64,000 bases of DNA from positions 1 to 64,000 of the forward strand of contig CALFJE010000093.1 of assembly GCA_937877545.1 (NCBI GenBank), written 5' to 3'. Shown here one piece after another: positions 7,953 through 17,841 of the stretch. Position 1 is the stretch's first letter, and every line of letters starts with the position of its first letter. The position numbers and the translations under genes are program-made. The notes beneath the pieces are model-generated. The model saw only the letters and a program-made list of their open reading frames with translations, searched no databases and had not been told where the DNA came from. Origin of the DNA: an uncultured Selenomonadales bacterium. Its GTDB lineage: Bacteria; Bacillota; Negativicutes; Selenomonadales; Selenomonadaceae.

Positions 7953-9594
7953 GATTGCGGCGGCAGTCAAAGCGGCGGTCGAGGCGGCTATGAACGACGG
8001 CGCATTGAAATTCTCCGACGCCTTGCCCGACGCAGCCTTGGACGTGCCGCCCAAAAAGGAGTTCGGCGACTTCGCTACCAACTTCGCCATGCAGACCGCC
8101 AAAATCTTCCGCACGTCGCCGCGCAAAATCGCCGAGGAGATTAAGGCACGTATCGACTCCGACCTTTTGGAGCGCGTGGAAATTGCGGGCGCGGGCTTCA
8201 TGAATTTTTATCTCAAGCCCGACGTGATTTATCGCGAGCTTAAGGCGATTTACGACGCGGGCGCGAATTACGGGCACCTGCCGAACAAGGGCAACGTCAC
8301 GATTCAGATTGAGTACGTCAGCGCGAATCCGACGGGGCTTTTGCACGTGGGACACGGACGCGGCGCGGCGGCAGGCTCGGCTATAATCAACATCATGCGT
8401 GCGGCGGGCTACAACGTCGAGAGCGAATACTACATCAACGACGCCGGCAACCAAATGGACAAGCTCGCCTTGAGCGTCGACGCCCGCTATCGTCAACTGC
8501 TCGGTCAGACGGTTGAGTTCCCCGAAGACGGCTATCGCGGCGAGGACATTATCGACACGACGCGCCGAATCATCAAACGTCACGGCGACAAGTATTTGAA
8601 CTTGCCCGACGGCGAACGCATTAAAACTTTGGGCGAGCTTGCCTATGCCGACAAAATGTTGGAGCTTCAAGCCGATTTGCGCAAGTTCGGCGTGCAATTC
8701 GACAAGTGGTTCAGCGAACGGACGCTCCACCCCGACAAGATTAACGCGGCGATTGAGCAGCTTAAGGAGCGCGGCGGCATTTACGAGGCGGACGGTGCGC
8801 TTTGGTTGGCGAGTTCCAAATACGGCGACGACAAAGACCGCGTGGTTGTGCGCGAAAACGGCGAGCCGACTTATCTTGCCGCCGACATTGCCTATCACAA
8901 AAACAAGTACGAGCGCGGCTTCGGCGAGCTGATAAATCTTTGGGGCGCGGATCATCACGGCTACGTGGCGCGTGTCAAGGCGGCTATGACCATGCTGGGC
9001 TATGACGCCGACAAGTTGAAGATTATTTTCCTGCAAATGGTATCGCTGTTTCGGAGCGGCGAGGCGGTTAAGATGTCCAAACGTGCTGGGACGGCGATTC
9101 CCTTGCGCGAGCTTATGGAGGAGGTCGGCACCGACGCGGCGCGTTATTTCTTCCTTATGCGTTCGACGGACAGCCAGCTTGACTTCGATTTGGATTTGGC
9201 TAAGTCGCAGAGCGCGGACAATCCCGTTTACTATATCCAGTACGCACACGCCAGGATTTGTTCAATCTTCCGCCAAACCAAAGAAGCAGGCTTGACGATT
9301 AAGGGCGAGCCGAAGTTTGCGCTCATGAACTCGGCGGCGGAGATGGACTTGATAAATAAAATCTTTGAGTACCCCGACGAGATTGAGCGGGCGGCGACCG
9401 AATACGCTCCGCAACGCATTGCCCGCTACGTGTACGATTTGGCGTCGACGTTCAGCGCATTTTATCGCGACTGCAGGATATTGGGCGTCGAAGAGGATTT
9501 GGCGATAGCGCGGCTTGCCCTGCTCAAAGTCACGCGCCACACGATTCAACACGCGCTCGGATTATTGGGAGTTTCGGCTCCGGAAAGGATGTAA
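7936..9594 (+). CDS. argS: Arginyl-tRNA synthetase
   Basis: ArgS charges tRNA-Arg with arginine. The 552-residue class I enzyme has the N-terminal Add-1 domain (about 1-115), the HIGH-type motif HVGHG (about 137), the KMSKR motif (VKMSKRAGT, about 376) and the DALR anticodon-binding domain (YAHARICSI onward). Start is TTG at 7936 with GGAGGG six bases before; it lies within the end of the upstream small gene. The length is normal for bacterial ArgS. Confidence 0.97.
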   Translation: MQTKNKIAAAVKAAVEAAMNDGALKFSDALPDAALDVPPKKEFGDFATNFAMQTAKIFRTSPRKIAEEIKARIDSDLLERVEIAGAGFMNFYLKPDVIYRELKAIYDAGANYGHLPNKGNVTIQIEYVSANPTGLLHVGHGRGAAAGSAIINIMRAAGYNVESEYYINDAGNQMDKLALSVDARYRQLLGQTVEFPEDGYRGEDIIDTTRRIIKRHGDKYLNLPDGERIKTLGELAYADKMLELQADLRKFGVQFDKWFSERTLHPDKINAAIEQLKERGGIYEADGALWLASSKYGDDKDRVVVRENGEPTYLAADIAYHKNKYERGFGELINLWGADHHGYVARVKAAMTMLGYDADKLKIIFLQMVSLFRSGEAVKMSKRAGTAIPLRELMEEVGTDAARYFFLMRSTDSQLDFDLDLAKSQSADNPVYYIQYAHARICSIFRQTKEAGLTIKGEPKFALMNSAAEMDLINKIFEYPDEIERAATEYAPQRIARYVYDLASTFSAFYRDCRILGVEEDLAIARLALLKVTRHTIQHALGLLGVSAPERM

Positions 9595-9598
9595 GATT

Positions 9599-10273
9599 AT
9601 GCGTAAAATATTTTTGGCGTTGGCAGCGGCGATTATGTTGCTTTGTCAGACCGCGCAGGCAAGCTCCTCGCCGCAGTGGATTAAAAATCTGCCCGCTGCC
9701 CGCACCGCAGAGCAAATGATTATCGTCGCGGGCATTCAAGGCACGACCGCTTGGATTTCCATGCACGAGAAAATTGACGGCACTTGGCAACAAATCATGA
9801 CGACGCCGGGCTTTATCGGCAGGAACGGGCTGGGCAAAGTCAAGGAGGACGACAACAAAACGCCCGTCGGCACGTTCCATTTCGATTACGCGTTCGGCAT
9901 TTTGCCCGACCCCGGTTGCGCCATTCCCTACACGCAAGTCGACGACAATCACTATTGGTCGGGCGACAAGAATTATAAGTACAATCAATTTATCGACGTT
10001 CGCGCAACGCCCGCCAAATTCGACCGCGCTGTCAGTGAGCATTTGATTGATTGCACGCCCGAATACAATTACGTTTTGAGCATTGACTATAACTCGGCTT
10101 GCACGCCCGGCAAAGGTTTCGCGCTGTTCCTGCGGTGTCTGAATGCCGTCAATCCATGGACGGGCGGCGGCGTGGCTTTGCCCGAAGATAAAATGCTCTT
10201 CGTTATGCAACACGTCAAACCCGATTGCGTCTGCGTCATTGACTCGTTGCAAAATCTGGGCGGCAAGCTGTAA
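9599..10273 (+). CDS. L,D-transpeptidase (YkuD)-like protein, catalytic residues lost
   Basis: This 224-residue protein starts with a signal peptide (about residues 1-21) and aligns without gaps to the next gene's product. Both have the YkuD-type features: KTPVGTF near 88 and, in the second, the catalytic strand FMHC...LGCVGLPE. In this copy the active-site His179 is Arg (FLRC) and Cys191 is Gly (TGGGVALPE), with codons CGG and GGC where CAT and TGT/TGC would be expected. It therefore cannot use the cysteine chemistry of L,D-transpeptidases. The frame is intact, so it may be a retained pseudoenzyme that binds peptidoglycan or its active sister. It lies 5 bases after argS. Confidence 0.75.
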   Translation: MRKIFLALAAAIMLLCQTAQASSSPQWIKNLPAARTAEQMIIVAGIQGTTAWISMHEKIDGTWQQIMTTPGFIGRNGLGKVKEDDNKTPVGTFHFDYAFGILPDPGCAIPYTQVDDNHYWSGDKNYKYNQFIDVRATPAKFDRAVSEHLIDCTPEYNYVLSIDYNSACTPGKGFALFLRCLNAVNPWTGGGVALPEDKMLFVMQHVKPDCVCVIDSLQNLGGKL

Positions 10274-10293
10274 AAATCTTTGGAGGCGCGTTT

Positions 10294-10968
10294 ATGCGTA
10301 AAATATTCTTTGGATTGGTGGTGTTGATGATAGCACTCAGTCAAACCGCGCAGGCTACGCCCTCGCCGCAGTGGGTTAAAGACCTCTACGCCGCACGGAC
10401 TGCCGAGCAAATGGTAGTAGTGGCGTGGATTCAAGGCACGACGGCTTGGATTTCCATGCACGAGCGGATTAACGGCGATTGGGAACAGATCATGACGACG
10501 CCGGGCTTTATCGGCAAAAACGGACTCGGTAAAACCATGGAAGGCGACCATAAAACTCCCGTCGGCACGTTCTACTTTGATTGCGCGTTTGGAATTGCGC
10601 CCGACCCCGGCTGTGCAATGCCTTACACGCAAGTCAACGAAAATCATTACTGGTCAGGGAATTGGCATTACAAGTATAACAAACTGGTTGACGTGCGCGA
10701 GGCTCCTGCCAATTTCGATACAAAATATACCGAACATCTGATTGACTACAATCCGCATTACCTTTACGCGCTGAATATGGGTTACAATGCCGACTGCACG
10801 CCCGCCAAAGGTTTTGCGTTGTTCATGCATTGTTTCGGACCGAAAAATCCTTATACGCTGGGTTGTGTCGGCTTGCCCGAATCCAAGATGCTCTTCATCA
10901 TGCAACACATTCGCCCCGGTTGCGCGTGCGTCATAGACAGCTTAGAAAATTTGGGAGGTTCAATTTAA
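10294..10968 (+). CDS. L,D-transpeptidase (YkuD) family protein, exported
   Basis: This is the catalytically complete member of a tandem pair. It has a signal peptide (1-21), the KTPVGTFYFD segment (about 88-97), and an active-site region with His179 (FMHC) and Cys191 (LGCVGLPESK), matching the H...GC arrangement of YkuD domains. Such enzymes make 3-3 (or lipoprotein) cross-links in peptidoglycan and act in the periplasm. The gene follows its dead paralogue by 20 bases and ends directly on the ATG of rpoE(delta), with no spacer. Ribosome site GGAGG precedes the ATG. Confidence 0.75.
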   Translation: MRKIFFGLVVLMIALSQTAQATPSPQWVKDLYAARTAEQMVVVAWIQGTTAWISMHERINGDWEQIMTTPGFIGKNGLGKTMEGDHKTPVGTFYFDCAFGIAPDPGCAMPYTQVNENHYWSGNWHYKYNKLVDVREAPANFDTKYTEHLIDYNPHYLYALNMGYNADCTPAKGFALFMHCFGPKNPYTLGCVGLPESKMLFIMQHIRPGCACVIDSLENLGGSI

Positions 10969-11247
10969 ATGGACGAAAATATTTCCGAGGTCGACCTTGC
11001 TTATCAAATCCTCAGCGAGGCGGGCAAGGACAATCCGATTTACTTCAAGAAGCTGATTCGCGAGGTTATCGCCCGCAAGGGCAAGACCGTGCAAAACGAG
11101 GCGGCGGCTATCTCCGAAGTCTACACGATGATTAACATGGACAGCCGCTTTCAACACGCCGGCGACGGGCAATGGGGCTTGACCGATTGGTATCCGCCCG
11201 AAGTCAAGCGCACGCGTTCGGCAACCAAAACGCCCGTCAAGGCTTAA
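10969..11247 (+). CDS. rpoE: RNA polymerase delta subunit (HARE-HTH)
   Basis: The 92-residue protein has the HARE-HTH fold of Firmicute RpoE (delta): AYQILSEAGKDNPIYFKKL, then a winged helix with DGQWGLTDWYP. Delta binds core polymerase and speeds recycling and nucleotide sensing. In Firmicutes it precedes pyrG, as here. The long acidic C-terminal tail found in Bacillus is missing; the protein instead ends in a short basic tail (KRTRSATKTPVKA), so the nucleic-acid mimicry of the tail is absent. The ATG abuts the stop of the transpeptidase gene. A short imperfect duplication (GCCCGTCAAGGCTTAACA / GCCCGTTAAGGCATAACA) follows the stop. Confidence 0.88.
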   Translation: MDENISEVDLAYQILSEAGKDNPIYFKKLIREVIARKGKTVQNEAAAISEVYTMINMDSRFQHAGDGQWGLTDWYPPEVKRTRSATKTPVKA

Positions 11248-11268
11248 CAATCGCCCGTTAAGGCATAA

Positions 11269-12909
<1,641 letters not shown>

Positions 12910-12927
12910 TTCGCAGAAAATAAAAAC

Positions 12928-12960
12928 AGCCGCTCCGATTTTGGAACGGCTTAATTTTTT
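12928..12960. terminator. Bidirectional terminator between pyrG and the TPR gene
   Basis: An AGCCG-TCC / GGA-CGGCT stem with a GATTTT loop is followed by TTAATTTTTTTT on the plus strand and preceded by an A-rich run, giving a T-rich tract on minus. It sits between two convergent genes. Confidence 0.85.
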
Positions 12961-12970
12961 TTGCAACGCG

Positions 12971-14086
12971 TCAGCCGACTTTGCGACTGATTTTGTCGTA
13001 AAGCGTGCGAATGGCGTTATCGGCGGGCTTCAAGGTCATTGCCGGCTTAATATCGGCAAGAGCTTCGGCGTATTTCCCTTGCCCGTAATGAATGGCGGCG
13101 CGATTGTAGTAAGCCTCGGCGAAATTCGGATTGAGCGCAATCGCCCGCGTGTATTCGCTCAAAGCCGCGTCGTAATTTTTCATGGAGTAGTAAGCACTGC
13201 CCAAATTGTTGTGAATTATGGCGTTATCGGGATTGAGCTTGAGGGCGGCTTGCAAATCCTGCGCGGCGTTGTTGTGTTGACTCAGAGCCGTATAAGCATT
13301 GCCGCGATTGTTCAAGGCGTCGGCTAAGTTCGACTTCAAGCGCAGAGCCGCCGAATAATCCTCAATCGCCGCCGCGTATTGCCCCAACTCATACTTGGCG
13401 ATACCGCGATTGTTATACGCCTCGGCAAGTTGCGGATTCAAGCGGAGTGCCTCGTCATAAGCCGCCAGAGCCGACGCGTAGTCTTTGGCGAAATAAAAAT
13501 CATTGCCGCGAGACATAGCGTCAACCGCCGAAAAGTTTTCCGTGTTGCGGGCGACTTCCCGCTTAATCTCAACCCGTTGCGCGTCGTTCGCCGTATCGTA
13601 GCCGCGCTTGAACGCCTCCATTTGTTCATTCAAGGCGTCGTACTTTTCTTGAAGCTCCTTGTATTTGCGGGTAGCGTCGGCGAGCGACTGCTTATCCTGC
13701 ATCAACGCCTTTAAATCGGTGTCATCCAAATCGTCGACCAAAGCCTTAATCGTCACGGTGAAGCGGAGCAGATTATCATTGACGACATCAACTTTGCTCG
13801 ATTCACCTTGGACTTTGAGCAACCGAGCCGCGACGGTTTGAATTTCGTCCTCGACAAGCTCCAAGTCAATCGTCTTTGAATAGCTCTGCAGGTAGACGCC
13901 CGCCTTTTCGACGGCTGTACGTTTAGCCTCCTCGCGGGCACGAGCCGTGGCACTTGCGGGCGTTTCGTCCAGACGCGAATCCATGACGTATTCGCCCGAC
14001 GCCTCAATCAGCTTTTCAGCCGCAAAGGCGACGGAGCCGCTTAGGACAATCGCGACCGCGACAATCAACGTAAAAATATTTTTCAT
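12971..14086 (-). CDS. Secreted LPP20-like protein with TPR repeats
   Basis: The 371-residue product has a signal peptide (to about residue 22, SVAFA), a small N-terminal domain of the LPP20/FlgT-N type (ASATARAREEAKRTAVEKAGVYLQ, followed by strands to about 115), a coiled-coil linker (about 128-180) and about five tetratricopeptide repeats (190-360) with consensus like AEAYNNRGIAKYELGQY and NPNFAEAYYNRAAIHYGQ. TPRs bind protein partners; the location would be periplasmic. It follows the 14093-14851 gene by six bases on the same strand, so they form an operon and may work together in envelope assembly. The specific role is unknown. Confidence 0.7.
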   Translation of the reverse strand: MKNIFTLIVAVAIVLSGSVAFAAEKLIEASGEYVMDSRLDETPASATARAREEAKRTAVEKAGVYLQSYSKTIDLELVEDEIQTVAARLLKVQGESSKVDVVNDNLLRFTVTIKALVDDLDDTDLKALMQDKQSLADATRKYKELQEKYDALNEQMEAFKRGYDTANDAQRVEIKREVARNTENFSAVDAMSRGNDFYFAKDYASALAAYDEALRLNPQLAEAYNNRGIAKYELGQYAAAIEDYSAALRLKSNLADALNNRGNAYTALSQHNNAAQDLQAALKLNPDNAIIHNNLGSAYYSMKNYDAALSEYTRAIALNPNFAEAYYNRAAIHYGQGKYAEALADIKPAMTLKPADNAIRTLYDKISRKVG

Positions 14087-14092
14087 GGCGAA

Positions 14093-14851
14093 TCACCTCA
14101 CGAAGACGACCGCGCTGTTGTTTAGGAAGTGCGTCGATTGATTAGCCGACAGGATTTTATCGGCGTCGCCTGCGCTTACAACCACGTCGCAACCGCCCGA
14201 CACGTTGACGGCTTTAATCACCAGCGGCGAAGAACCCGCACGCTCCACGCCCGAATCAACGCTCGTCGAATAGTCAATCATGCCGCGGCTTACGGCATTC
14301 TGATAACCGACATTTTTATAGGCGTAGACCTCGGTGCCGTCGACGGACTTGATAGCGGGGGCAATCGCTTGCGAAAGCCCCATGCCGCGACAATCGATAA
14401 TCAGCCCCGTGCAGCTGACGGAAACCATATTCACGACCTTGGGCGGCGGAAAGTCTTCGACAACGACGTTCTCCTTGAGGACGGCACTTGCCAACGATTG
14501 ACTTGAGCCGTAAGCGGGCATGCGAACAATCGCGTGGAAAGAACCGTCGCGCTCCCGCGTGACAGAAATGACCTTCGCGCCGCGCAGAGCCGTCTCAACC
14601 TTGGTGTTGATGGTTTCGTCCAAATCGCGCACGTTCTTAACCGTGGAATTGGCGGTGACGTAAATCGCGTCGACTTGCTCAGCCAGGTAGCGGTAGGCGT
14701 CCATTATGGCGATTCGGCGCAAAGCACCCAAAGCTTGACCTTCGTTATAGGCAATGCCCTCCGCCTCCACGTATTCGCCGACCAATTCAGCCGCGAACGC
14801 CGAGCCCGTCAGTAACAGTGCCGCCATTATCGCCGGCAAAATTTTTTTCAT
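14093..14851 (-). CDS. Secreted LPP20-like protein
   Basis: The 252-residue product has a signal peptide (to about 20, GSAFA) and an LPP20-like domain: YVEAEGIAYNEGQALGALRR, then IMDAYRYLAEQVDAIYVTA, and VETALRGAKVISVTRERDGSFHAIVRMP in short segments. The second half carries two cysteines (SCTG, DCRG) and a glycine-rich strand pattern. It is probably periplasmic or outer-membrane associated. Start ATG has GGAGGG upstream. The gene's 5' part and promoter are partly duplicated just upstream (14952-15106). Operon with the TPR gene downstream. Confidence 0.65.
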   Translation of the reverse strand: MKKILPAIMAALLLTGSAFAAELVGEYVEAEGIAYNEGQALGALRRIAIMDAYRYLAEQVDAIYVTANSTVKNVRDLDETINTKVETALRGAKVISVTRERDGSFHAIVRMPAYGSSQSLASAVLKENVVVEDFPPPKVVNMVSVSCTGLIIDCRGMGLSQAIAPAIKSVDGTEVYAYKNVGYQNAVSRGMIDYSTSVDSGVERAGSSPLVIKAVNVSGGCDVVVSAGDADKILSANQSTHFLNNSAVVFVR

Positions 14852-14873
14852 AAGACATCCCTCCTTTGACGGA

Positions 14874-14902
14874 ATTTTATATTACTGCGCGGCGCAAGTA
14901 AA
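14874..14902 (-). promoter_or_regulatory. Sigma-A type promoter for the LPP20-like operon
   Basis: Read on the minus strand: TTTACT, 17 bases, TAAAAT, about 20 bases before the start codon's ribosome site. It faces the duplicated plus-strand promoter region. The -10 half of this promoter is lost in the second repeat copy. Confidence 0.5.
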
Positions 14903-15071
14903 GAACAATCGCCACGCTTTACATTAAATTTCGGTAAGAATAAAGACGCTCTAAGCTTGACCTTCGGGATAGGCAATGCCCTCCGCCTCCACGTACTCGC
15001 CGACCAATTCAGCCGCGAACGCCGAGCCGGTAAGCAACAATTACGGCGCAAGTAAAGATTAGTCGCCACGC

Positions 15072-15100
15072 TTTACATTATATTTTGGTAAGAATATAAT
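15072..15100 (+). promoter_or_regulatory. Sigma-A type promoter for leuA
   Basis: TTTACA, exactly 17 bases, TATAAT, ending 31 bases before the leuA start. A diverged second copy exists at 14918-14946 (TTTACA, 17 bases, TAAAGA), where the -10 is decayed. Confidence 0.8.
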
Positions 15101-15131
15101 TGGCGCGAAAAATTTTAACGAGGTGTTAAGT

Positions 15132-16802
15132 TTGAAGAATCACACAAAGTACAGCAAAGGCTACTTCATGCCGCCCGAAGTGATTTTGGATTGGGCGCGG
15201 AAAGAATATCCGACGAAGGCTCCCGTTTGGTGCAGTGTCGACCTGCGCGACGGCAATCAGTCGCTGATTATCCCCATGAGCCTCGACGAAAAGATTGAGT
15301 TCTATAAGACGCTCGTGAAAATCGGCTTCAAGGAGATTGAAGTCGGCTTCCCTGCCGCCAGCGACACCGAGTACGCGCTCCTTCGCCGGCTGATTGAGGA
15401 TAACCTTATCCCCGACGACGTGACCGTTCAAGTCCTCACGCAAGCCCGCGAACACATCATCAAGAAGACGTTCGACGCCCTGCAAGGCGCAAAAAATGCC
15501 ATCGTCCACGTCTACAACTCAACCAGCGTGGCGCAACGCGAACAGGTCTTCCGCATGAGCAAGGACGAAATTAAAACTATCGCCACCGACGGCGCGAAAC
15601 TCCTGCTTGAGCTGACGGAAAAGGCGGGCGCGAATTATCGCTTTGAGTATTCGCCCGAAAGTTTCACCGGCACCGAGCCTGAATACGCTTTGGAAGTCTG
15701 CAACGCCGTCCTCGACGTTTGGGAACCCGTCATCGACCGTCACCCCATTATCAATATCCCCGTCACCGTCGAAATGAGTTTGCCCCACGTCTACGCCGCG
15801 CAGGTTGCTTACATCAGCAAATATCTTAAGTTCCGCGATAAGGTTGTCTTGAGCCTGCACCCGCATAACGACAGAGGTTGCGGCGTGGCGGACTGCGAAC
15901 TCGGACTTTTGGCGGGCGCGGACAGGATTGAGGGAACACTCTTCGGCAACGGTGAACGCACCGGCAACGTCGACATCGTTACCCTCGCAATGAATATGTT
16001 CGCGCTCGGCGTCGACCCCGAACTTGACTTTACCAATATGCCTGCGCTTGTCGAAATGTATGAACGCGTAACCCGAATGCACGTTCACGACCGTCAGCCC
16101 TACGCCGGCGCATTGGTCTTTACGGCGTTCAGCGGCAGTCACCAAGACGCCATTGCCAAGGGTATGCATTGGCGCGACGAGAAAAATCCCGACCGTTGGA
16201 CTGTGCCCTACCTGCCCATTGACCCGCACGACGTCGGGCGCGAATACGACGGCGACGTTATCCGAATCAACAGCCAGAGCGGCAAGGGCGGCGTCGGCTT
16301 CATCATGGAACAGAAATACGGCATCGAAATGCCCAAGAAAATGCGCGAGGACTTCGGCTATTGCATCAAGAGCGTTTCCGACCGCAAGCACAAGGAGCTT
16401 TTGCCCGACGAAATTTATCAGATTTTCAGCGAGCAATATGTCAACGTCGACAAGCCGTATAAGCTGATTGAGTTCCATTTGCGCAAGGAGCCGGGCGGCG
16501 CACGCGTGGGCAGTGTCGATTTGGAAGTCGACGGCGAACGCGTAACCTACATGGCTCGCGGCAACGGTCGCCTCGACGCCGTTTCCAACGCCCTCCAAAA
16601 AAATCTCGGCATAAGCTACAGCAATTTGACTTACAACGAACACGCGCTTGAAATCGGGCAATCTGCGCGGGCTATCGCCTACATTTCAATAACGGGCGCG
16701 GACGGCAAAGTTGTTTGGGGCGCGGGCATGGACACCGACATTATCACCGCCTCGATTCAAGCCCTCCTCAGCGCGATTAACCGCATGGTCGCCGCCAAAT
16801 AA
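15132..16802 (+). CDS. leuA: 2-isopropylmalate synthase
   Basis: LeuA condenses acetyl-CoA with 2-ketoisovalerate, the first committed step to leucine. About 556 residues with the long, fungal/actinobacterial-like form (LeuA type 2). The TIM-barrel has VDLRDGNQSL (metal Asp), the HPHNDRGCG motif (metal histidines) and NGERTGNVD; the C-terminal regulatory LeuA dimer domain starts near 425 and should give leucine feedback. I chose TTG at 15132 because AGGTG lies seven bases upstream; the GTG at 15123 overlaps that site. No T-box or leader peptide is visible. No leuBCD follows, so the rest of the pathway lies elsewhere. Confidence 0.93.
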   Translation: MKNHTKYSKGYFMPPEVILDWARKEYPTKAPVWCSVDLRDGNQSLIIPMSLDEKIEFYKTLVKIGFKEIEVGFPAASDTEYALLRRLIEDNLIPDDVTVQVLTQAREHIIKKTFDALQGAKNAIVHVYNSTSVAQREQVFRMSKDEIKTIATDGAKLLLELTEKAGANYRFEYSPESFTGTEPEYALEVCNAVLDVWEPVIDRHPIINIPVTVEMSLPHVYAAQVAYISKYLKFRDKVVLSLHPHNDRGCGVADCELGLLAGADRIEGTLFGNGERTGNVDIVTLAMNMFALGVDPELDFTNMPALVEMYERVTRMHVHDRQPYAGALVFTAFSGSHQDAIAKGMHWRDEKNPDRWTVPYLPIDPHDVGREYDGDVIRINSQSGKGGVGFIMEQKYGIEMPKKMREDFGYCIKSVSDRKHKELLPDEIYQIFSEQYVNVDKPYKLIEFHLRKEPGGARVGSVDLEVDGERVTYMARGNGRLDAVSNALQKNLGISYSNLTYNEHALEIGQSARAIAYISITGADGKVVWGAGMDTDIITASIQALLSAINRMVAAK

Positions 16803-16817
16803 CGGAGGTCGATTTTT

Positions 16818-17081
16818 ATGGCAACGTTTCAAATGACTTTGGACGACGATTTGAAAGAAACTGCCGACAGATTGTTTAAAAATCTTGGTCTCGATACCGA
16901 AACGGCAATCCGAATTTTCTTAAAGGCGTGCATTGCGCGGGACGGAATTCCGTTTGCCGTTAAGCATTACAAAATGCCCGACGATCTGGAGGAGGCAATC
17001 CGCGACGTTCGCACGGGCAAAAATCTTTACGGACCTTTTGATACTGCCGAGGAAGCCGTCGCGTCTATGCTGGAGGATTGA
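16818..17081 (+). CDS. RelB/DinJ-family antitoxin, apparently orphan
   Basis: The 87-residue product begins with the ribbon-helix-helix pattern of RelB/DinJ antitoxins (FQMTLDDDLKETADRLFKNLGLDTETAIRIFLKACIA in pieces), followed by PFAVK and a short acidic tail. Such antitoxins neutralise RelE/YafQ-type mRNA interferases and repress their own operon. No toxin follows: the next frame (17086-17115) has a good GGAGG site but encodes only nine residues (MSNADIFGE) and is then cut by a terminator. It lies 15 bases after leuA, likely read through from the leuA promoter. Confidence 0.8.
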   Translation: MATFQMTLDDDLKETADRLFKNLGLDTETAIRIFLKACIARDGIPFAVKHYKMPDDLEEAIRDVRTGKNLYGPFDTAEEAVASMLED

Positions 17082-17122
17082 ATATATGTCGAATGCGGAC
17101 ATCTTCGGCGAATAAAAAAATT

Positions 17123-17152
17123 AAGCGTGGAGAAAAATCTCCGCGCTTTTTT
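17123..17152. terminator. Intrinsic terminator after leuA-relB
   Basis: AAGCGTGGAG, six-base loop, CTCCGCGCTT and then a T-run (TTTTTTG). The ten-base stem also has an A-run on its left, so it may work for the minus-strand gene that ends at 17168. Confidence 0.9.
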
Positions 17153-17167
17153 GTTGCAAGTTACGTT

Positions 17168-17638
17168 TTACTGCTTGACGAATTTGCCGCCGCTGATTGC
17201 GTAGGTGTCGCCGTTGACGTTATAAGTTGTCGCTGCAGATTTGTCGAGGATAATCGCGCTGTAGGTTGAGCCGACCTTGAAGACAACGCGCCCGCTCCCG
17301 CCGTAATAAGCCGCCGTCCACGTGCCCGTGATTTGGATAGCGGTCGTGCGCTCCGAGGCGTCGCCAATCGCAATGCCCGCCGCCAACGTAATTTTGGAAG
17401 CGTCGCCGTCGTCATAGAATGCGCCGCCGATTATGGTCGTCAGCTCCGAGCCTTCCACGTCGATTGTCACGTTGGAACCGTAGCTGCTAATTTCATCGTT
17501 ACCTGACAACGCATTGATTGAAACCTCGGAGCCGCTGTTGTAGATTGAATCGCCGAGTGCCGTCCCCGTGACGATTGTATTATCGGCGTAGTTGGAAATG
17601 TCATCAAAGCGTTGCAGGTCGAATTTGAATTCTCTAAT
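17168..17638 (-). CDS. Short repeat-rich surface-type protein, non-AUG start
   Basis: An open frame of 157 codons begins directly after a GGAGGT site and reads, after the start, REFKFDLQRFDDISNYADN, then glycine/aspartate-rich strands: ALGDSIYNSGSEVSI, ALSGNDEISSYGSNVTI, EGSELTTIIGG. This resembles the hemolysin-type/RTX-like repeat protein at 45.4 kb (DSIYNSG is shared). There is no ATG, GTG or TTG at the right distance; ATT at 17638 (eight bases from the site) or ATA at 17641 would have to be the start. A TTG at 17509 is internal and lacks a ribosome site. It may be a short remnant of a longer repeat protein. No signal peptide; such proteins often use C-terminal secretion. Confidence 0.5.
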   Translation of the reverse strand: MREFKFDLQRFDDISNYADNTIVTGTALGDSIYNSGSEVSINALSGNDEISSYGSNVTIDVEGSELTTIIGGAFYDDGDASKITLAAGIAIGDASERTTAIQITGTWTAAYYGGSGRVVFKVGSTYSAIILDKSAATTYNVNGDTYAISGGKFVKQ

Positions 17639-17841
17639 TATTGAGCACCTCCGAAAAATTTTTTCAACAAGTTTATCGTCGAAGAGAATTTGGTTGTTAA
17701 TCGCGCCGAAAATTTTTAGAAAATTTTTTTATCGGCAAGCAGGAGGATAAAAGCGGGCGGCGAATAGCAAATCCCAAAGAGTTACCCGCAAGGGTGACGG
17801 CCGAAAAATACATTCGTACCAAAGATAGGAGAGGGTCACTA

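Larger units (their letters stand above)
14735..15106. repeat. Rearranged tandem duplication of gene 5' end plus promoter
   Basis: Segment A (14735-14818, codons of the secreted protein's N-terminus) is repeated at 14952-15035 with few mismatches. Segment B (about 14883-14946, the divergent upstream region) is repeated at about 15041-15106. In the second copy the roughly 64 bases between A and B, which carry the start codon, ribosome site and part of the minus promoter, are missing. The copied coding fragment is therefore not expressed as a gene. Confidence 0.85.

Noticed and set aside
7912..9249. A 445-codon open frame antisense to argS
   Set aside because: It shadows the real argS reading frame, which has all synthetase motifs.
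14848..15069. A 73-codon minus frame in the leuA upstream region
   Set aside because: It is made of the duplicated gene fragment and promoter sequence read in a wrong frame.
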